Assembly: GCA_024707325.1 (NCBI GenBank)
Contig: JANPZY010000004.1
Location: 806,001 to 870,000, forward strand
Source of the DNA: Opitutus sp.
Lineage (GTDB): Bacteria; Verrucomicrobiota; Verrucomicrobiia; Opitutales; Opitutaceae
Direction: 5' to 3'
DNA: 64,000 nucleotides
Part shown: positions 39,623 to 48,924 of the stretch, one piece after another
Layout: each line of letters opens with the position of its first letter
Position numbering within the stretch: the stretch's first letter is position 1
Made by a program: the position numbers and the translations under genes
Notes under the pieces: generated by a model
Told to the model about the DNA's origin: nothing
The model's input: only the letters and a program-made list of their open reading frames with translations
Database searches by the model: none

Positions 39623-39682
39623 AGTTCCGCGTTTCCGCCCTTCCGCGTTTCAGCGATTCCGTGCTTCCGTGTTTCCGTGATC
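39623..39682 (+). repeat. Right boundary repeat of the GxxExxY element
   Basis: TTCCG-type repeats (GTTCCGCGTTTCCGCCCTTC and more), the inverted counterpart of 39211-39243. It ends 2 nt before the argH stop. Confidence 0.7.
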
Positions 39683-39684
39683 AA

Positions 39685-41094
39685 TCACTCCTCACCGAGG
39701 ATTTTTTTCCAGCGGGCGAATTGTTTCTTCACTTGCGCGGGGCCGGGCATGCCGGTGCCGGCGCGTTTGGCGAGCGCACGACCGAGATCGAAGACCTCGA
39801 CCCAATCGGAGCCGAAGGCCGGGTTGATCTTCGCGACTTCCTCGGTCGGAAGTTTGTTGATCTCGACATTCGTCTTTTCAGCGAGACGCACAACCGCACC
39901 CACGGCGTGGTGCGCATCGCGGAACGGCACGCCCTTGAGCACGAGATAATCGGCGAGGTCCGTCGCCAGCAGCAGGGGATCGGCCACCGCCTCGGCGCAG
40001 CGGGCGGGATTGAAACGCATGCCGCCCAGCGTGCCCGCGAGCACGTCGGCGCAGATTGCGGTTTGATCGAAGCTGTCGAAGACCGGCGGTTTGTCCTCCT
40101 GCAGGTCGCGATTGTAGGTGAGCGGCAGGCCCTTCGCGAGCGTGAGGAGCGTGTGAAGATTACCCTGCAGACGCGCCGATTTGCCGCGGAGCAATTCGCA
40201 CGAGTCCGGGTTTTTCTTCTGCGGCATCAGTGACGAACCGGTGCAAAACGCGTCGGGCAGATCGACGAACTTGAACTCTGCGCTGCTCCACAAAATCAGG
40301 TCCTCGGCGATGCGCGAGATGTGCACGCCAAACGTCGCGCACGCGGCGGCAAACTCGATGAACAGGTCGCGATCAGCCACGGTGTCCATGGAGTTCTGTG
40401 TGACCTGCGGGCGTCCCTTTGCATCGACAAAACCAAGCACCGTCGCGGTGAACTCGCGATCGATCGGCAGCGTCGTGCCCGCGATCGCGCCGGCGCCGAG
40501 CGGGCACCAGTTGGCGTGCGTGGCGACCTCGCCGAAGCGCGCGTGATCGCGCTCCAGCATTTCCATCCACGCGAAAAGATGATGCGCCAGATACACCGGC
40601 TGCGCGCGCTGCAAGTGCGTGTAACCGGGGATCAGCATCTGAGCGTTCGTGTCGGCGACTTCGAGGAGCGCGCGCTGCGCGCCACGGATCTTCTGCTGCA
40701 ACACGCCGCACGCGTGTTTGAAGAACAACCGCATGTCGGTCGCGACCTGGTCATTCCGGCTGCGGGCGGTGTGCAGCTTCGCGGCGGCGGGCACGCGCTT
40801 CGTGAGCGCCTGCTCGATGTTCATGTGCACGTCTTCGAGCTTCGTGTCCCACTCGAATTTGCCCTGCTGGATTTCCTCGAGGATCGCATCGAGGCCCGCG
40901 TGGATCGCGTCGCGCTCGGCCTTGGTGATCAGGCCCACGTGCGCGAGCATGGCCGAGTGTGCCTTGCTGCCGGCGATGTCGAACGGGGCGAGCCGACGGT
41001 CAAACGAGACCGATTCGCTGAATTGCAGCATCAACTCGGCCGGGCCGGCGGAGAACCGACCACCCCAAGTGACGTGAGAGGACTTCTTGGCCAT
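39685..41094 (-). CDS. argH: Argininosuccinate lyase
   Basis: Last step of arginine synthesis: argininosuccinate to arginine and fumarate. 469 residues. Motifs: [55 protein letters not shown], and the fumarase/lyase signature [22 protein letters not shown] 41094 is chosen; the frame is open 36 codons further into arginine-rich noise beside the repeat array. No other arg genes are nearby. Confidence 0.97.
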   Translation of the reverse strand: MAKKSSHVTWGGRFSAGPAELMLQFSESVSFDRRLAPFDIAGSKAHSAMLAHVGLITKAERDAIHAGLDAILEEIQQGKFEWDTKLEDVHMNIEQALTKRVPAAAKLHTARSRNDQVATDMRLFFKHACGVLQQKIRGAQRALLEVADTNAQMLIPGYTHLQRAQPVYLAHHLFAWMEMLERDHARFGEVATHANWCPLGAGAIAGTTLPIDREFTATVLGFVDAKGRPQVTQNSMDTVADRDLFIEFAAACATFGVHISRIAEDLILWSSAEFKFVDLPDAFCTGSSLMPQKKNPDSCELLRGKSARLQGNLHTLLTLAKGLPLTYNRDLQEDKPPVFDSFDQTAICADVLAGTLGGMRFNPARCAEAVADPLLLATDLADYLVLKGVPFRDAHHAVGAVVRLAEKTNVEINKLPTEEVAKINPAFGSDWVEVFDLGRALAKRAGTGMPGPAQVKKQFARWKKILGEE

Positions 41095-41142
41095 ATCCCG
41101 ACCAGATGACGCGCCGCGCCGACGACGCGCAACGCGAAAGAT

Positions 41143-41329
41143 AGGCCCGCGGAACCACGTCGAGCCACAGTGCGGACGGCGTCGGAACTCACTGCGCACC
41201 AAGTCGCGACCATGTCCGGACCGGGTCGCGACTATGTGCGGCTCGAGTCGGGACCAAATGCGGACCGACTCGGGACATGGTGCGCACCGGGTCGGGACAT
41301 GGTGCGCACCGGGTCGGGACGACGTGCGC
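41143..41329 (-). repeat. 22-bp tandem repeat array 5
   Basis: An 11-nt half unit (41319-41329) directly follows the OsmC stop codon, then eight 22-bp units run down to 41143. Two neighbouring units (41275-41296 and 41297-41318) are identical. The array is oriented with the OsmC gene and ends 48 nt before the argH start. Confidence 0.95.
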
Positions 41330-41743
41330 TCAGGCTTGGGCCCAATGAATCGTCACCGGACGCTCCACCGACGGATGGAGGCTGTGGTGCACGGGGCAGT
41401 TGCTGGCGATCGCCGCGAGCGCCGCCGCCTGCGGGTGCGATTCGGGAATCGGCATCCAGAGTTGAGTGGCGAGGCGCGCGATACGACGCGGAGCGTCGGC
41501 GGACATTTCCTTCGTCACCTCGAATTTCACCGGTGGGAGTTCGAAGCCGTTGCGGCGGGCGACGATCGCCATCGTGGTCACGATGCAGGTCGCCAAAGCC
41601 GTGGCGACGAGATCGGTGGGCGAAAACGCCTCGCCGCGGCCCTGATTGTCCTTGGGCGCATCGGTCACGAGCTGGTTGCCCGAAGAAACGTGCAGCGCGT
41701 TGCAGTGAAGTTCGCCCTGATATTCGCCAGTGATTTTAACCAT
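41330..41743 (-). CDS. OsmC/Ohr family peroxide-resistance protein
   Basis: 137 residues. The reactive cysteine pair typical of OsmC-like thiol peroxidases is present: [14 protein letters not shown] and [12 protein letters not shown]. Further family motifs are [19 protein letters not shown] and WMPIPESH. It should detoxify organic hydroperoxides in the cytoplasm, probably with lipoyl-type reductants (family knowledge). Its stop codon TGA touches the repeat array. Confidence 0.92.
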   Translation of the reverse strand: MVKITGEYQGELHCNALHVSSGNQLVTDAPKDNQGRGEAFSPTDLVATALATCIVTTMAIVARRNGFELPPVKFEVTKEMSADAPRRIARLATQLWMPIPESHPQAAALAAIASNCPVHHSLHPSVERPVTIHWAQA

Positions 41744-41830
41744 GGGGCGGAAAAGAAGCCGAACTGCACCTGAAGCGCCAGTTTTCTAGTGCAGTGCGAC
41801 CCAACAGTCAGGCACAGGCCGGATGGCCAC

Positions 41831-41860
41831 AAAAAAGCCAGTAACCGGGAGGATTACTGG
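41831..41860 (-). terminator. Terminator of tRNA-Asp
   Basis: Minus strand arms CCAGTAA and TTACTGG followed by CTTTTTTG, just past the tRNA 3' end. Confidence 0.8.
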
Positions 41861-41869
41861 GCCATAAAA

Positions 41870-41946
41870 TGGCGGGATGGACGGGACTCGAACCCGCGAC
41901 CTTCTGCGTGACAGGCAGACGCTCTAACCAGCTGAGCTACCACCCC
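41870..41946 (-). tRNA. tRNA-Asp (GTC)
   Basis: 77 nt with encoded CCA. Acceptor GGGGTGG pairs with CCATCCC, discriminator G; the anticodon loop CTGTCAC gives GTC. D and T arms are normal (GGTTCGAGTCC). Confidence 0.97.
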
Positions 41947-42052
41947 GTGAGGGGAAAGGAGGCGGGAACGTAGAATCGCACGGACATGAGTCAAGAGGTT
42001 TTCCCCTTGTCGATTTTTTGCCGTCAACTTACGCGTGCTACCACGCTATTAC

Positions 42053-42129
42053 GCGGTGGTAGCTCAGCCGGATAGAGCAACGGTTTTCTAAACCGTCGGT
42101 CGCGAGTTCGAGTCTCGCCCACCGCGCCA
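42053..42129 (+). tRNA. tRNA-Arg (TCT)
   Basis: 77 nt with encoded CCA. Acceptor GCGGTGG/CCACCGC, discriminator G; the anticodon stem ACGGT/ACCGT holds TTTCTAA, anticodon TCT. Divergent from tRNA-Asp with 106 nt between them. Confidence 0.97.
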
Positions 42130-42171
42130 TTTTCGCCGGGGAAGTGCCGATTTAGGCGCGGCGGAGAAAAC

Positions 42172-43245
42172 TCACAGCCCTGTTTCGAGAAGATACGAAT
42201 AGGTGCTCTCGACGAAGCGGCCGTTTTTCACCGCGGGGACGAAGACGGACACGCGCGTGAGCACATCCGCGATCGGCTGCTGGAGCGCCTCGGGAATGCC
42301 GTCGGGCTTCAAAGCGACGTTGCGCACCTCGCCTTTCTCGCTGAGCGAAATCTCCGCTGCCACGCGCGAGACGCCGCGCTGACGGAGCGCGTCGGCCGCG
42401 AGCGGGTTGCCCACGAGAATCGCGGGCGCTTCGCCCTGCGCGTGGATCGCAGGCTGCACGGCGGCCCAATAGTGCACGCGGTCCTGCCAGCCGGCGGGAT
42501 TCTGGTCCTGGATCAATGCGAGCAGGGCGGAGAGTTCGGTGAAGAATTTCTCGATGTCTTCGGCTTTCTGCGGAGCCCCCACCCCACCGAGCGGCACGCC
42601 GCTGCGGGAGAGCGCGATCAGACCGAAGTCAGCGGGAGCAAAGCGGACGACACGGAGGAAGTTCTTTTGCTCGTAAAGATCGGTGACGAGATAAGGCACC
42701 TTCATCGTCGCGGCCATGTTGGTGTGTTCCGGCCGTCCATGACCGATGCCAAACATCAACGCCTCGATCTGTCCGGGATACGCCGCAACGAGCTCGTGGT
42801 ATTTCGCGTTCACGGTGCCGAGCATCTCCCAGGATTTCCCTTCCGCGTTGTTGACGAAAGCGATCACGTAGACCTTCGGCTCGGGACGGCCCTTGAGATC
42901 GACGGGCACGAGTTTGTCGTCCTGCAGGCGCATCACGCGGCCGAGGAAATCCTGCGGCACGGGGCTCTTCGTGTTGGCCCAGTCGGTCACCGCCGCAGGC
43001 ACGTCGGCGAGCCCGTGGTGAAAACGCACACAATCTTCCGGGCGCAGAAAGCGGAAGGGCAGCCGGCGGCCCGTCGTGAGCGAGGTCCTAAACAGGGCAA
43101 AAGGTCCGAGGACTTCGACGGCCTCGCCCTTGAATTGTCCACCTTGGGTATCTTTCCAGCTCTCGCGTTTCGCTGCCGCTTCGCCGGCACAGAAGAAGAG
43201 CAACGTCGCAGCCACGAGCAGCCGTTGGAGGTTCAACGTCTTCAT
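42172..43245 (-). CDS. Exported protein with TonB-C-like end, function unknown
   Basis: 357 residues from ATG 43245, with a signal peptide (LLVAATLLFFCAGEAAA). Near the N-terminus is an SHD1/Sla1-like segment (WKDTQGGQFKGEAVEVLGP, then LPFRFLRPEDC). The middle resembles a redox-inactive thioredoxin-like domain (KVYVIAFVNNAEGKSWEM). The C-terminus has the TonB-C pattern AAEISLSEKGEVRNVALKPD. No catalytic residues are evident. It could act in the periplasm or at the outer membrane; I do not assign a function. It ends close to tRNA-Arg, convergent with it. Confidence 0.6.
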   Translation of the reverse strand: MKTLNLQRLLVAATLLFFCAGEAAAKRESWKDTQGGQFKGEAVEVLGPFALFRTSLTTGRRLPFRFLRPEDCVRFHHGLADVPAAVTDWANTKSPVPQDFLGRVMRLQDDKLVPVDLKGRPEPKVYVIAFVNNAEGKSWEMLGTVNAKYHELVAAYPGQIEALMFGIGHGRPEHTNMAATMKVPYLVTDLYEQKNFLRVVRFAPADFGLIALSRSGVPLGGVGAPQKAEDIEKFFTELSALLALIQDQNPAGWQDRVHYWAAVQPAIHAQGEAPAILVGNPLAADALRQRGVSRVAAEISLSEKGEVRNVALKPDGIPEALQQPIADVLTRVSVFVPAVKNGRFVESTYSYLLETGL

Positions 43246-43342
43246 AGGGGTAAGGGGTTGCCCGGAGCTTAGCCCCCAAGGAGCAACCAACAAGGATTTT
43301 GCGTTCGCTCGCACCGCACACGTGGCGGATACGCGACCGTCG

Positions 43343-43885
43343 TCACTCGGCGCTGCGATGTGCGTCCAAGACCTGTCGCCACAGCGCCGCTTCGCCGGGC
43401 AAACCGTGCTCCGCGAGTGCGCTTTCGATCTGCTCAAAGGTCGGCTCCACGACGGCGTGGCGCGGATCTCCGGGCAGCTCGGGTCGAATCACGCGCGCGA
43501 GCGCCCAGCAGGCCCAGGCACGCGCGGTGCGGAGCGCGCGTCGCGGCTCGTTCATGCGGTCGGCGTAGTGCTGAAAATGCACGCGCGGATTGCCGACGAA
43601 GGTTTCACGCGGCGCGTGTTTCAGGAACCACGCCATGGCCGCATATGGGAGCGGAAACGCACGGAGTTCCGGCTCGGCGCCGCTGAGCTCCGCGGCAAAC
43701 GCGCGGTCGAGGCAGAGGATCGCGCGGCCCACGAGTCGGCGTTTCCAGAGAGCATGGCCATACTCGAGGCAGGCCAGATAAAACGCGCCGCCCCGCTCGC
43801 CGTCGCGAAAGACGTTCAGCGTTCGCCAATCCAAATCCGTCCGCGGCTCGGGCAAGTGGGGACAAGGAGGAAGCGGCGACGACAC
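43343..43885 (-). CDS. Conserved hypothetical protein
   Basis: About 180 residues, soluble and helical, with aromatic-rich segments: WRTLNVFRDGERGGAFYLACL, ALWKRRLVGRAILCLDRAF, LPYAAMAWFLKHAP and FVGNPRVHFQHYADRM. No known motif or membrane segment was recognised. The frame opens at a TTG at 43921, but GTG 43885 avoids a low-complexity start; the true start is uncertain. The coding character (clear amino-acid bias, no interruption) supports a real gene. It is divergent from the acyltransferase gene. Confidence 0.6.
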   Translation of the reverse strand: MSSPLPPCPHLPEPRTDLDWRTLNVFRDGERGGAFYLACLEYGHALWKRRLVGRAILCLDRAFAAELSGAEPELRAFPLPYAAMAWFLKHAPRETFVGNPRVHFQHYADRMNEPRRALRTARAWACWALARVIRPELPGDPRHAVVEPTFEQIESALAEHGLPGEAALWRQVLDAHRSAE

Positions 43886-44047
43886 GGCGCGTGTGGTGGC
43901 GGATCGCGCGCGGCACGTCAATCACCTGCCACGACTCTTCGCTTGGCGCGGCGGAGATTTTGCCCGCAAACTCGGCGACCTGAAACGATCCCCGACTCGA
44001 AACTGAACCCGACCGTCGCCAACGCCTCCTCCCCTCCTCCGCCCTCG

Positions 44048-44695
44048 GTGCACGCCGTCGCCGGTTGGCGCCGCGCGCTACTTTGGCCGCTCGCTCTGCT
44101 CGTCCGGTGGTGGGGACGCACGCTGCGCTTCGAGATTTCACCCGAGGACGAACGCAACGTGCGCAAGAACGACGAGCCGGTGGCGTTCGTCGTCTGGCAC
44201 AATCGGCTGTTTCTCGTCTCCGAAGTTTACCGCCGGTATCGCGGCGGGCGGGAGTTGTATGCGCTGATCAGCGCGAGCAAGGACGGCGCGCTGCTCGCCG
44301 CGTTTTTCGAGATGGTCGGCGGCATGCGTGCAGTGCGCGGCTCGAGCAGCCGCCTCGGACGCGAAGCGGCGTCGGCGCTCATCGAGCAGCAGAGAGCGGG
44401 CAACGATATCGGGATCACGCCGGACGGACCGCGCGGACCTTGCTACGATTTCAAGGCCGGCGCGGTGATCGTGCCGCGTCGCACGGGCGCGCCACTGCTC
44501 TTGCTGGGCGGCGATTTCGACTCGGCGTGGCAGCTCAAAAGCTGGGACCGGTTTTATCTGCCCAGACCCTTTTCCAAGGTGCGCATCCAGTGCCAGCTGG
44601 TGCCGAACGCGACGTTGGCGGATCGCGACGGTGCCGTCGCGACGATCCGCGAGCGCATGCTCGCCATCAATCCGGACCGTGCTGCCGTCTCCTAA
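44048..44695 (+). CDS. DUF374-type lysophospholipid acyltransferase family protein
   Basis: About 215 residues. An N-terminal hydrophobic helix (ALLWPLALLVRWWG) anchors it. The acyltransferase-like motifs are VVWHNRLFLVSEVYRR (H-containing block) and GNDIGITPDGPRGPCYDFKAG, as in the DUF374 branch thought to act on lipid A or phospholipids. GTG 44048 is my best start; no ATG is available in the right place and the frame runs open from 43076, overlapping the gene on the other strand. The substrate is unknown. Confidence 0.75.
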   Translation: MHAVAGWRRALLWPLALLVRWWGRTLRFEISPEDERNVRKNDEPVAFVVWHNRLFLVSEVYRRYRGGRELYALISASKDGALLAAFFEMVGGMRAVRGSSSRLGREAASALIEQQRAGNDIGITPDGPRGPCYDFKAGAVIVPRRTGAPLLLLGGDFDSAWQLKSWDRFYLPRPFSKVRIQCQLVPNATLADRDGAVATIRERMLAINPDRAAVS

Positions 44696-44730
44696 GAGGG
44701 ACGACAGACACGGCGGAGAGATTCAACGAC

Positions 44731-45102
44731 TCAGAAGGACGGCGTCAGCGTGACGCTGCCACCAGGAGCCACGACGAAGTCTTCGCCGGCGCTCCATTTT
44801 TCGTCGTTGATGAGGAATTTGAACGGAATGGGACCGACCGCGCCCTGGAGCGTGATCGCCCAGGTCGTGTCGTCCACGCATTCCATCGGAATGCCTTTTT
44901 CCCAGCTCAGGCCCGGGCCATCGCCGCGGACATAGAGCGCGTTGCCGAAGCCGACGTCGAAATTCGCGACGATCTTGGTCACCACTGCCACCGGCGCCAC
45001 CTTTTCAGCGGCAGGAGCAGCGGCAGCCGTTTTCTTACGGACGGTCTTCGCGGGTTTCTTCGCCGGGGTGAGCGTTTTAGCAGGTTTGGTAGTTTTCTTC
45101 AT
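44731..45102 (-). CDS. Carbohydrate-binding (CBM20/48-like) domain protein with basic tail
   Basis: 123 residues. Residues 1-40 are a Lys/Ala/Pro-rich histone-like tail (KKTTKPAKTLTPAKKPAKTV). The rest is a compact beta domain with the starch-binding pattern: LYVRGDGPGLSWEKGIPMEC, a tryptophan strand TTWAITLQG, and PIPFKFLINDEKWSAGEDF. Such domains bind glycogen or starch; glgP is about 7 kb away. The tail could bind nucleic acid or membranes; this is unproven. ATG is followed directly by the tail. Confidence 0.7.
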   Translation of the reverse strand: MKKTTKPAKTLTPAKKPAKTVRKKTAAAAPAAEKVAPVAVVTKIVANFDVGFGNALYVRGDGPGLSWEKGIPMECVDDTTWAITLQGAVGPIPFKFLINDEKWSAGEDFVVAPGGSVTLTPSF

Positions 45103-45229
45103 GACAGATCAGGTGTCGAGTTGACCGGGCCGAGCGTAGGCAGTTTCGAAACGAAAAAAAGCAAATTGGGGGCCAAACCCAACGCCCACTGATTTCACCT
45201 GATCGTCACCTCGCGAGGTGACGCGAAAA

Positions 45230-48200
45230 TCACCGCCGACTCACCGGCGCGCCCGTGACCTCCGCCAGCGCAGACTCCAGTGATTCGACGCGAATCGGCT
45301 TGGTCAAATGCGCCAAAAATCCAGCGGCGCGGCAGCGCGCTACGTCCTGCTCCATGCCGTAGCCGGTCAGCGCGATTCCCACCAAGCCGAATCGGTCGCG
45401 CATCGAAGCCATCAGCTCCGCCCCGTCTCCGTCGGGCAGGCCGAGATCGGAGACGAGCAGATCGAATGACGACTCCGCGGCGCGCAAATTGGCCTCGTGC
45501 ACCGAAGCCGCGGACACGACGGAGAAGTTTCGTCGACGCAGGAGTTGCTCGAGCGTCTTGCGAGTCGGTTCGTGATCCTCGACGAGCAGGATGCGCTTCG
45601 GCTCACCGGAAACACGCACACGCGATGTCGTCGCCGGCACCGGCGGCGCGAGCGGCACGGCGGGCGTGGCGGTGCGCAGCGGCAACTCGACGATAAACGT
45701 CGAACCCTGTTCCCGTCCTGGACTGACGGCCGAGATCCGGCCGCCGTGCATTTCCACCAGTCGCCGCGAGATCGCGAGGCCAAGTCCCAAACCGCCGAAG
45801 CGCCGCGAGCCGAGGTTCGCCGCATGATCGCCTTGCTCGAAAGCGCCGAATGCGCGGGCGATCTCGGCTTCGGTCATTCCGATGCCCGAGTCGGAAAGAC
45901 GCACGACGATACGATCGTCGTTTTCGCTCGTGCGCAGGGTCACGCGCCCGTCTGCCGGTGTGAACTTCTCCGCGTTTTTCAGGAGGTTCAGAAACACCTG
46001 CGCAAGGCGGGCCGCGTCGGCCAACACCTGATCGCAGGCCGCATCGAGCTGCACCTCGAGGGTGATTTTTCTCTGCTCGAAATCGGAGCGCACCATCGCG
46101 AGAGCATCGCGCAAGATCGCGTGAAGATTCTCGTCGCGACGACGAATCATGATCTTCCCCCGTGCGATACCGGTCAGGTCGAGCAAGTCGTCGATAAGGC
46201 GCGCCTCCAGTTCGACGTTTTTCCGGATCATCTCAAAGGTCGCTCGCGCGTGATCCGGGATCGCCGGATCGCGGGCCGCGTCGCTCGCGACCAGCAGCAC
46301 GGGGTTGAGCGGCGTGCGCAACTCGTGCGAGAGCGTTGCCAGAAACTCGTCTTTCGCGCGCGACGCGCGATCGGCTTCCTCGCGGAGCCGCACCTGTTCG
46401 CGCTCGGCTTCTTTTCGAGAGGTGATGTCGAGACTCACACCGATCATGCGCACGGGCCGCCCTTCCGCAGAATAGGACGCCTGACCGCGCGCCAGCACCC
46501 AATGCACCGATCCATCGGGCCAGCACACGCGATACTCCATATCATACACGGAGCGATCTTCGAGGCAGCGCGCCACGGCGCCCAGCACGCGGTCGAGATC
46601 GTCCGGATGCACGGCGGAGACGAACTCCTCGTAGCCAAACGACATGTCCGCCGCCCGGCCGTAATTCACTTTGCATTGCGGGGAACACACCAGAGTCTGC
46701 GCGGGCAATTGCAGCTCCCAGATGCCGAGACGGCCCGTCTCCACCGCGAGCCGCAACTGCTGTTCGCTTTTCGCCAGCACTCGCATGACGCGCGTGCGTT
46801 CGATCGACTCCCAGCAACGGCTGGCGACGCGTTGAACGAGTTCCACCTCGATCGGCAGCCATTCGCGCGGAGCGGTTTGGTGCACCGCCATAGCGGCAAC
46901 GAAATGGCCGGCCTTCAGCATCGGCACACAGATCACGGAGCGGATCTGAATGCGGCGGTAAGCGTCTCTCACGTTCTCGGTGCGCGGATCCGTTTCCACG
47001 TCGGTCACCACGTAAGGCTGCCCCGCTCGCATCAACCGGAGACACTCCGCGCCGAACTGATCGAAACGATAGCGACCCACGATGCTGGGCACGCCGCGGT
47101 TGTAATCGCCCGTGAGGTTGAACGTATTTCCGTCCTCCTCGACGTCGGCATAAGCGCAACGATCGGCACTGAGGTGTTCTCCGAGGAAGCGCGCCGACAT
47201 TTCCGTGATCTCCGCCGCTTCGGTCAGCGGGCGTGTCGCATCGTCGAGCGCCACCAACAAGCGATCGCGATCCTGCGCGCGCCGGCGGTCCGTCACGTCG
47301 CGCGTGGTGCCGGCCACCAGCTCGACTTCGCCATCGGCGCCAAACACGGGAGTGAAAATGTAATCGTAGATCGCCGAGACGCCGTTTGCGCCGGTGAACG
47401 CGGTCTCGCCGCGCACCGGCTGTTTCGTTGCCACCACGTGCGCGATCTCGTGGGTGTGCCGATCGGCGAGCCACGTGGGATAATCGAGTTCGTAGAAGGT
47501 CTTGCCGACCACCTGATCCAGACTTCTCCCGTAAAGCTCGAGCAGCGGCCGATTCGCGTAGGCGAAACGCCCGCCGAGATCGAAAACGTAGGCGAAATCG
47601 TTCATCGCCGAGAGCACGGTTTCGTGGATCGCGGTCAATCGCCGCAGTCGTTCCGCGATCGTCTGGCGTTCCTCTTCCACGAGCTTGCGCGTGGTGATGT
47701 CGAGCACGACGCCATGGAACCCCACGACCCGGCCGTCATCGTCCTTCTGCATTCGCCCGCGGGCGGTCACCCAGCGCAATCCCGCCGGCGTGAGCACGCG
47801 GTAGTCCGCCTCGTAGTCTGCACCGGTTTCGACGGAGTCCCGGACGCGCTCCATCACCGAGGCGCGGTCCTCCGGATGGATGGCTACCATATACTGTTCG
47901 AGCGAAGCGGCTTCGCTTTCTTCGGACGTGACGCCGAAAAGTTTGAGGAAGTTTCGGTCCCCCGTGAGCCGGTTGGCCACGACATCCCAACGATAAACGC
48001 CGACCTCCCCTGCGATCATCGCGGACTCGGAGCGTTTTCGCGCCTCGGCCAACTCGGCTTCCGCGCGGACGTGCTCCCGCTCGCGGGCTTGGAGCGCCTT
48101 GGCGCTGTCGCCCAAAAGACGCCGCTGCACGATTGCCTGCCACGCCGCCGAGGCAAAGACCGACAACCGCGTGGCGAGCCGCGCATCCTCGCCATCGAAT

Positions 48201-48724
48201 TTCCGCGTTTCATCGTGCGACACCACCCAGAGCGTGCCCACCGGCGTGCCGCCATCGTGAAACGGCACGAGCAACACTTCCTCGACGGGCGGATTGAGCG
48301 CCGCGACGTAGGTGAAATACCGCACCGGCTTGGTCATCAGTTGCAACGCGTCACGATCCAGCACCACTCCGCAGGGACTGAAGTGGCGCGGCAGCGTCTG
48401 CCCGACCAGCGGCGCAAACTTACCCGCGGTGGCGCGCCATCTGAACTCTTTCACGCCGCCGGCGTTTGTCTCGAGAAGACTCACGCCTGCCGAATGGGCG
48501 CGACAGAGCACCAGAGCGAGGTCCGCCAAACGCTGGAACAATCCCTCCGGCTCTTGCGACATCGTCAATGCGAGCGACGACATCGCATCGGCCTCCGCCA
48601 CGACGTCGCGAAGCCGCTTGGGACGGCGTTCCAGTTCCTCGGTTGTCACGATGGCTGCCAGATCGCTTGGCACCATCTCGCTTGTGCAGCCCTCGCAGGG
48701 CGGCGTGATTTCGTCTAGGGGCAT
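45230..48724 (-). CDS. Hybrid sensor histidine kinase with GAF and PAS domains
   Basis: About 1164 residues, no membrane segment. Order: an N-terminal GAF (GVSLLETNAGG, LLVPFHDGGTPVGTLWVVSHD, about 60-210), a PAS with PAC (GEVGVYRWDVVANRLTGDRN to GFHGVVLDITTRK), a second PAS (YVFDLGGRFAYANRPLLELYG), a second GAF (VICVPMLKAGHFVAAMAVHQ), a third PAS (LGIWELQLPAQTLV to MIGVSLDITSRK), HisKA with LATLSHELRTPLNPV, HATPase_c (LSDSGIGMTEAEIARAF, LGLGLAISRRLVEMHGG) and a receiver (RILLVEDHEPTRKTLEQLL, SDLGLPDGDG). A cytoplasmic sensor is implied. No partner regulator is adjacent. ATG 48724 starts the conserved part. Confidence 0.92.
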   Translation of the reverse strand: MPLDEITPPCEGCTSEMVPSDLAAIVTTEELERRPKRLRDVVAEADAMSSLALTMSQEPEGLFQRLADLALVLCRAHSAGVSLLETNAGGVKEFRWRATAGKFAPLVGQTLPRHFSPCGVVLDRDALQLMTKPVRYFTYVAALNPPVEEVLLVPFHDGGTPVGTLWVVSHDETRKFDGEDARLATRLSVFASAAWQAIVQRRLLGDSAKALQAREREHVRAEAELAEARKRSESAMIAGEVGVYRWDVVANRLTGDRNFLKLFGVTSEESEAASLEQYMVAIHPEDRASVMERVRDSVETGADYEADYRVLTPAGLRWVTARGRMQKDDDGRVVGFHGVVLDITTRKLVEEERQTIAERLRRLTAIHETVLSAMNDFAYVFDLGGRFAYANRPLLELYGRSLDQVVGKTFYELDYPTWLADRHTHEIAHVVATKQPVRGETAFTGANGVSAIYDYIFTPVFGADGEVELVAGTTRDVTDRRRAQDRDRLLVALDDATRPLTEAAEITEMSARFLGEHLSADRCAYADVEEDGNTFNLTGDYNRGVPSIVGRYRFDQFGAECLRLMRAGQPYVVTDVETDPRTENVRDAYRRIQIRSVICVPMLKAGHFVAAMAVHQTAPREWLPIEVELVQRVASRCWESIERTRVMRVLAKSEQQLRLAVETGRLGIWELQLPAQTLVCSPQCKVNYGRAADMSFGYEEFVSAVHPDDLDRVLGAVARCLEDRSVYDMEYRVCWPDGSVHWVLARGQASYSAEGRPVRMIGVSLDITSRKEAEREQVRLREEADRASRAKDEFLATLSHELRTPLNPVLLVASDAARDPAIPDHARATFEMIRKNVELEARLIDDLLDLTGIARGKIMIRRRDENLHAILRDALAMVRSDFEQRKITLEVQLDAACDQVLADAARLAQVFLNLLKNAEKFTPADGRVTLRTSENDDRIVVRLSDSGIGMTEAEIARAFGAFEQGDHAANLGSRRFGGLGLGLAISRRLVEMHGGRISAVSPGREQGSTFIVELPLRTATPAVPLAPPVPATTSRVRVSGEPKRILLVEDHEPTRKTLEQLLRRRNFSVVSAASVHEANLRAAESSFDLLVSDLGLPDGDGAELMASMRDRFGLVGIALTGYGMEQDVARCRAAGFLAHLTKPIRVESLESALAEVTGAPVSRR

Positions 48725-48924
48725 GGGGATGCGCAGCCGCAGCTCACGCGGAGGACCAACGCAGGTGCGAGGGGAAGAAAGCACGCGGGCGCACAGAGCA
48801 GCCAGACCCCAACCCCCCTCCAACGGTTCAGCGGTGTTCTCCGATGAGTTGGTGTCGTTGCCATTCGCAGGCCGTCCCGCTCAGCCCGGCTGAGGAGCGC
48901 TCGGTGCGAAATCGGGCAGCGGCG

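Noticed and set aside
39388..39684. 98-codon minus-strand frame beginning ITETRKHGIAETRK
   Set aside because: It is the boundary repeat read in a shifted frame over the GxxExxY gene.
45497..48718. Long open frame antisense to the histidine kinase
   Set aside because: Shadow frame in a GC-rich gene; no motifs.
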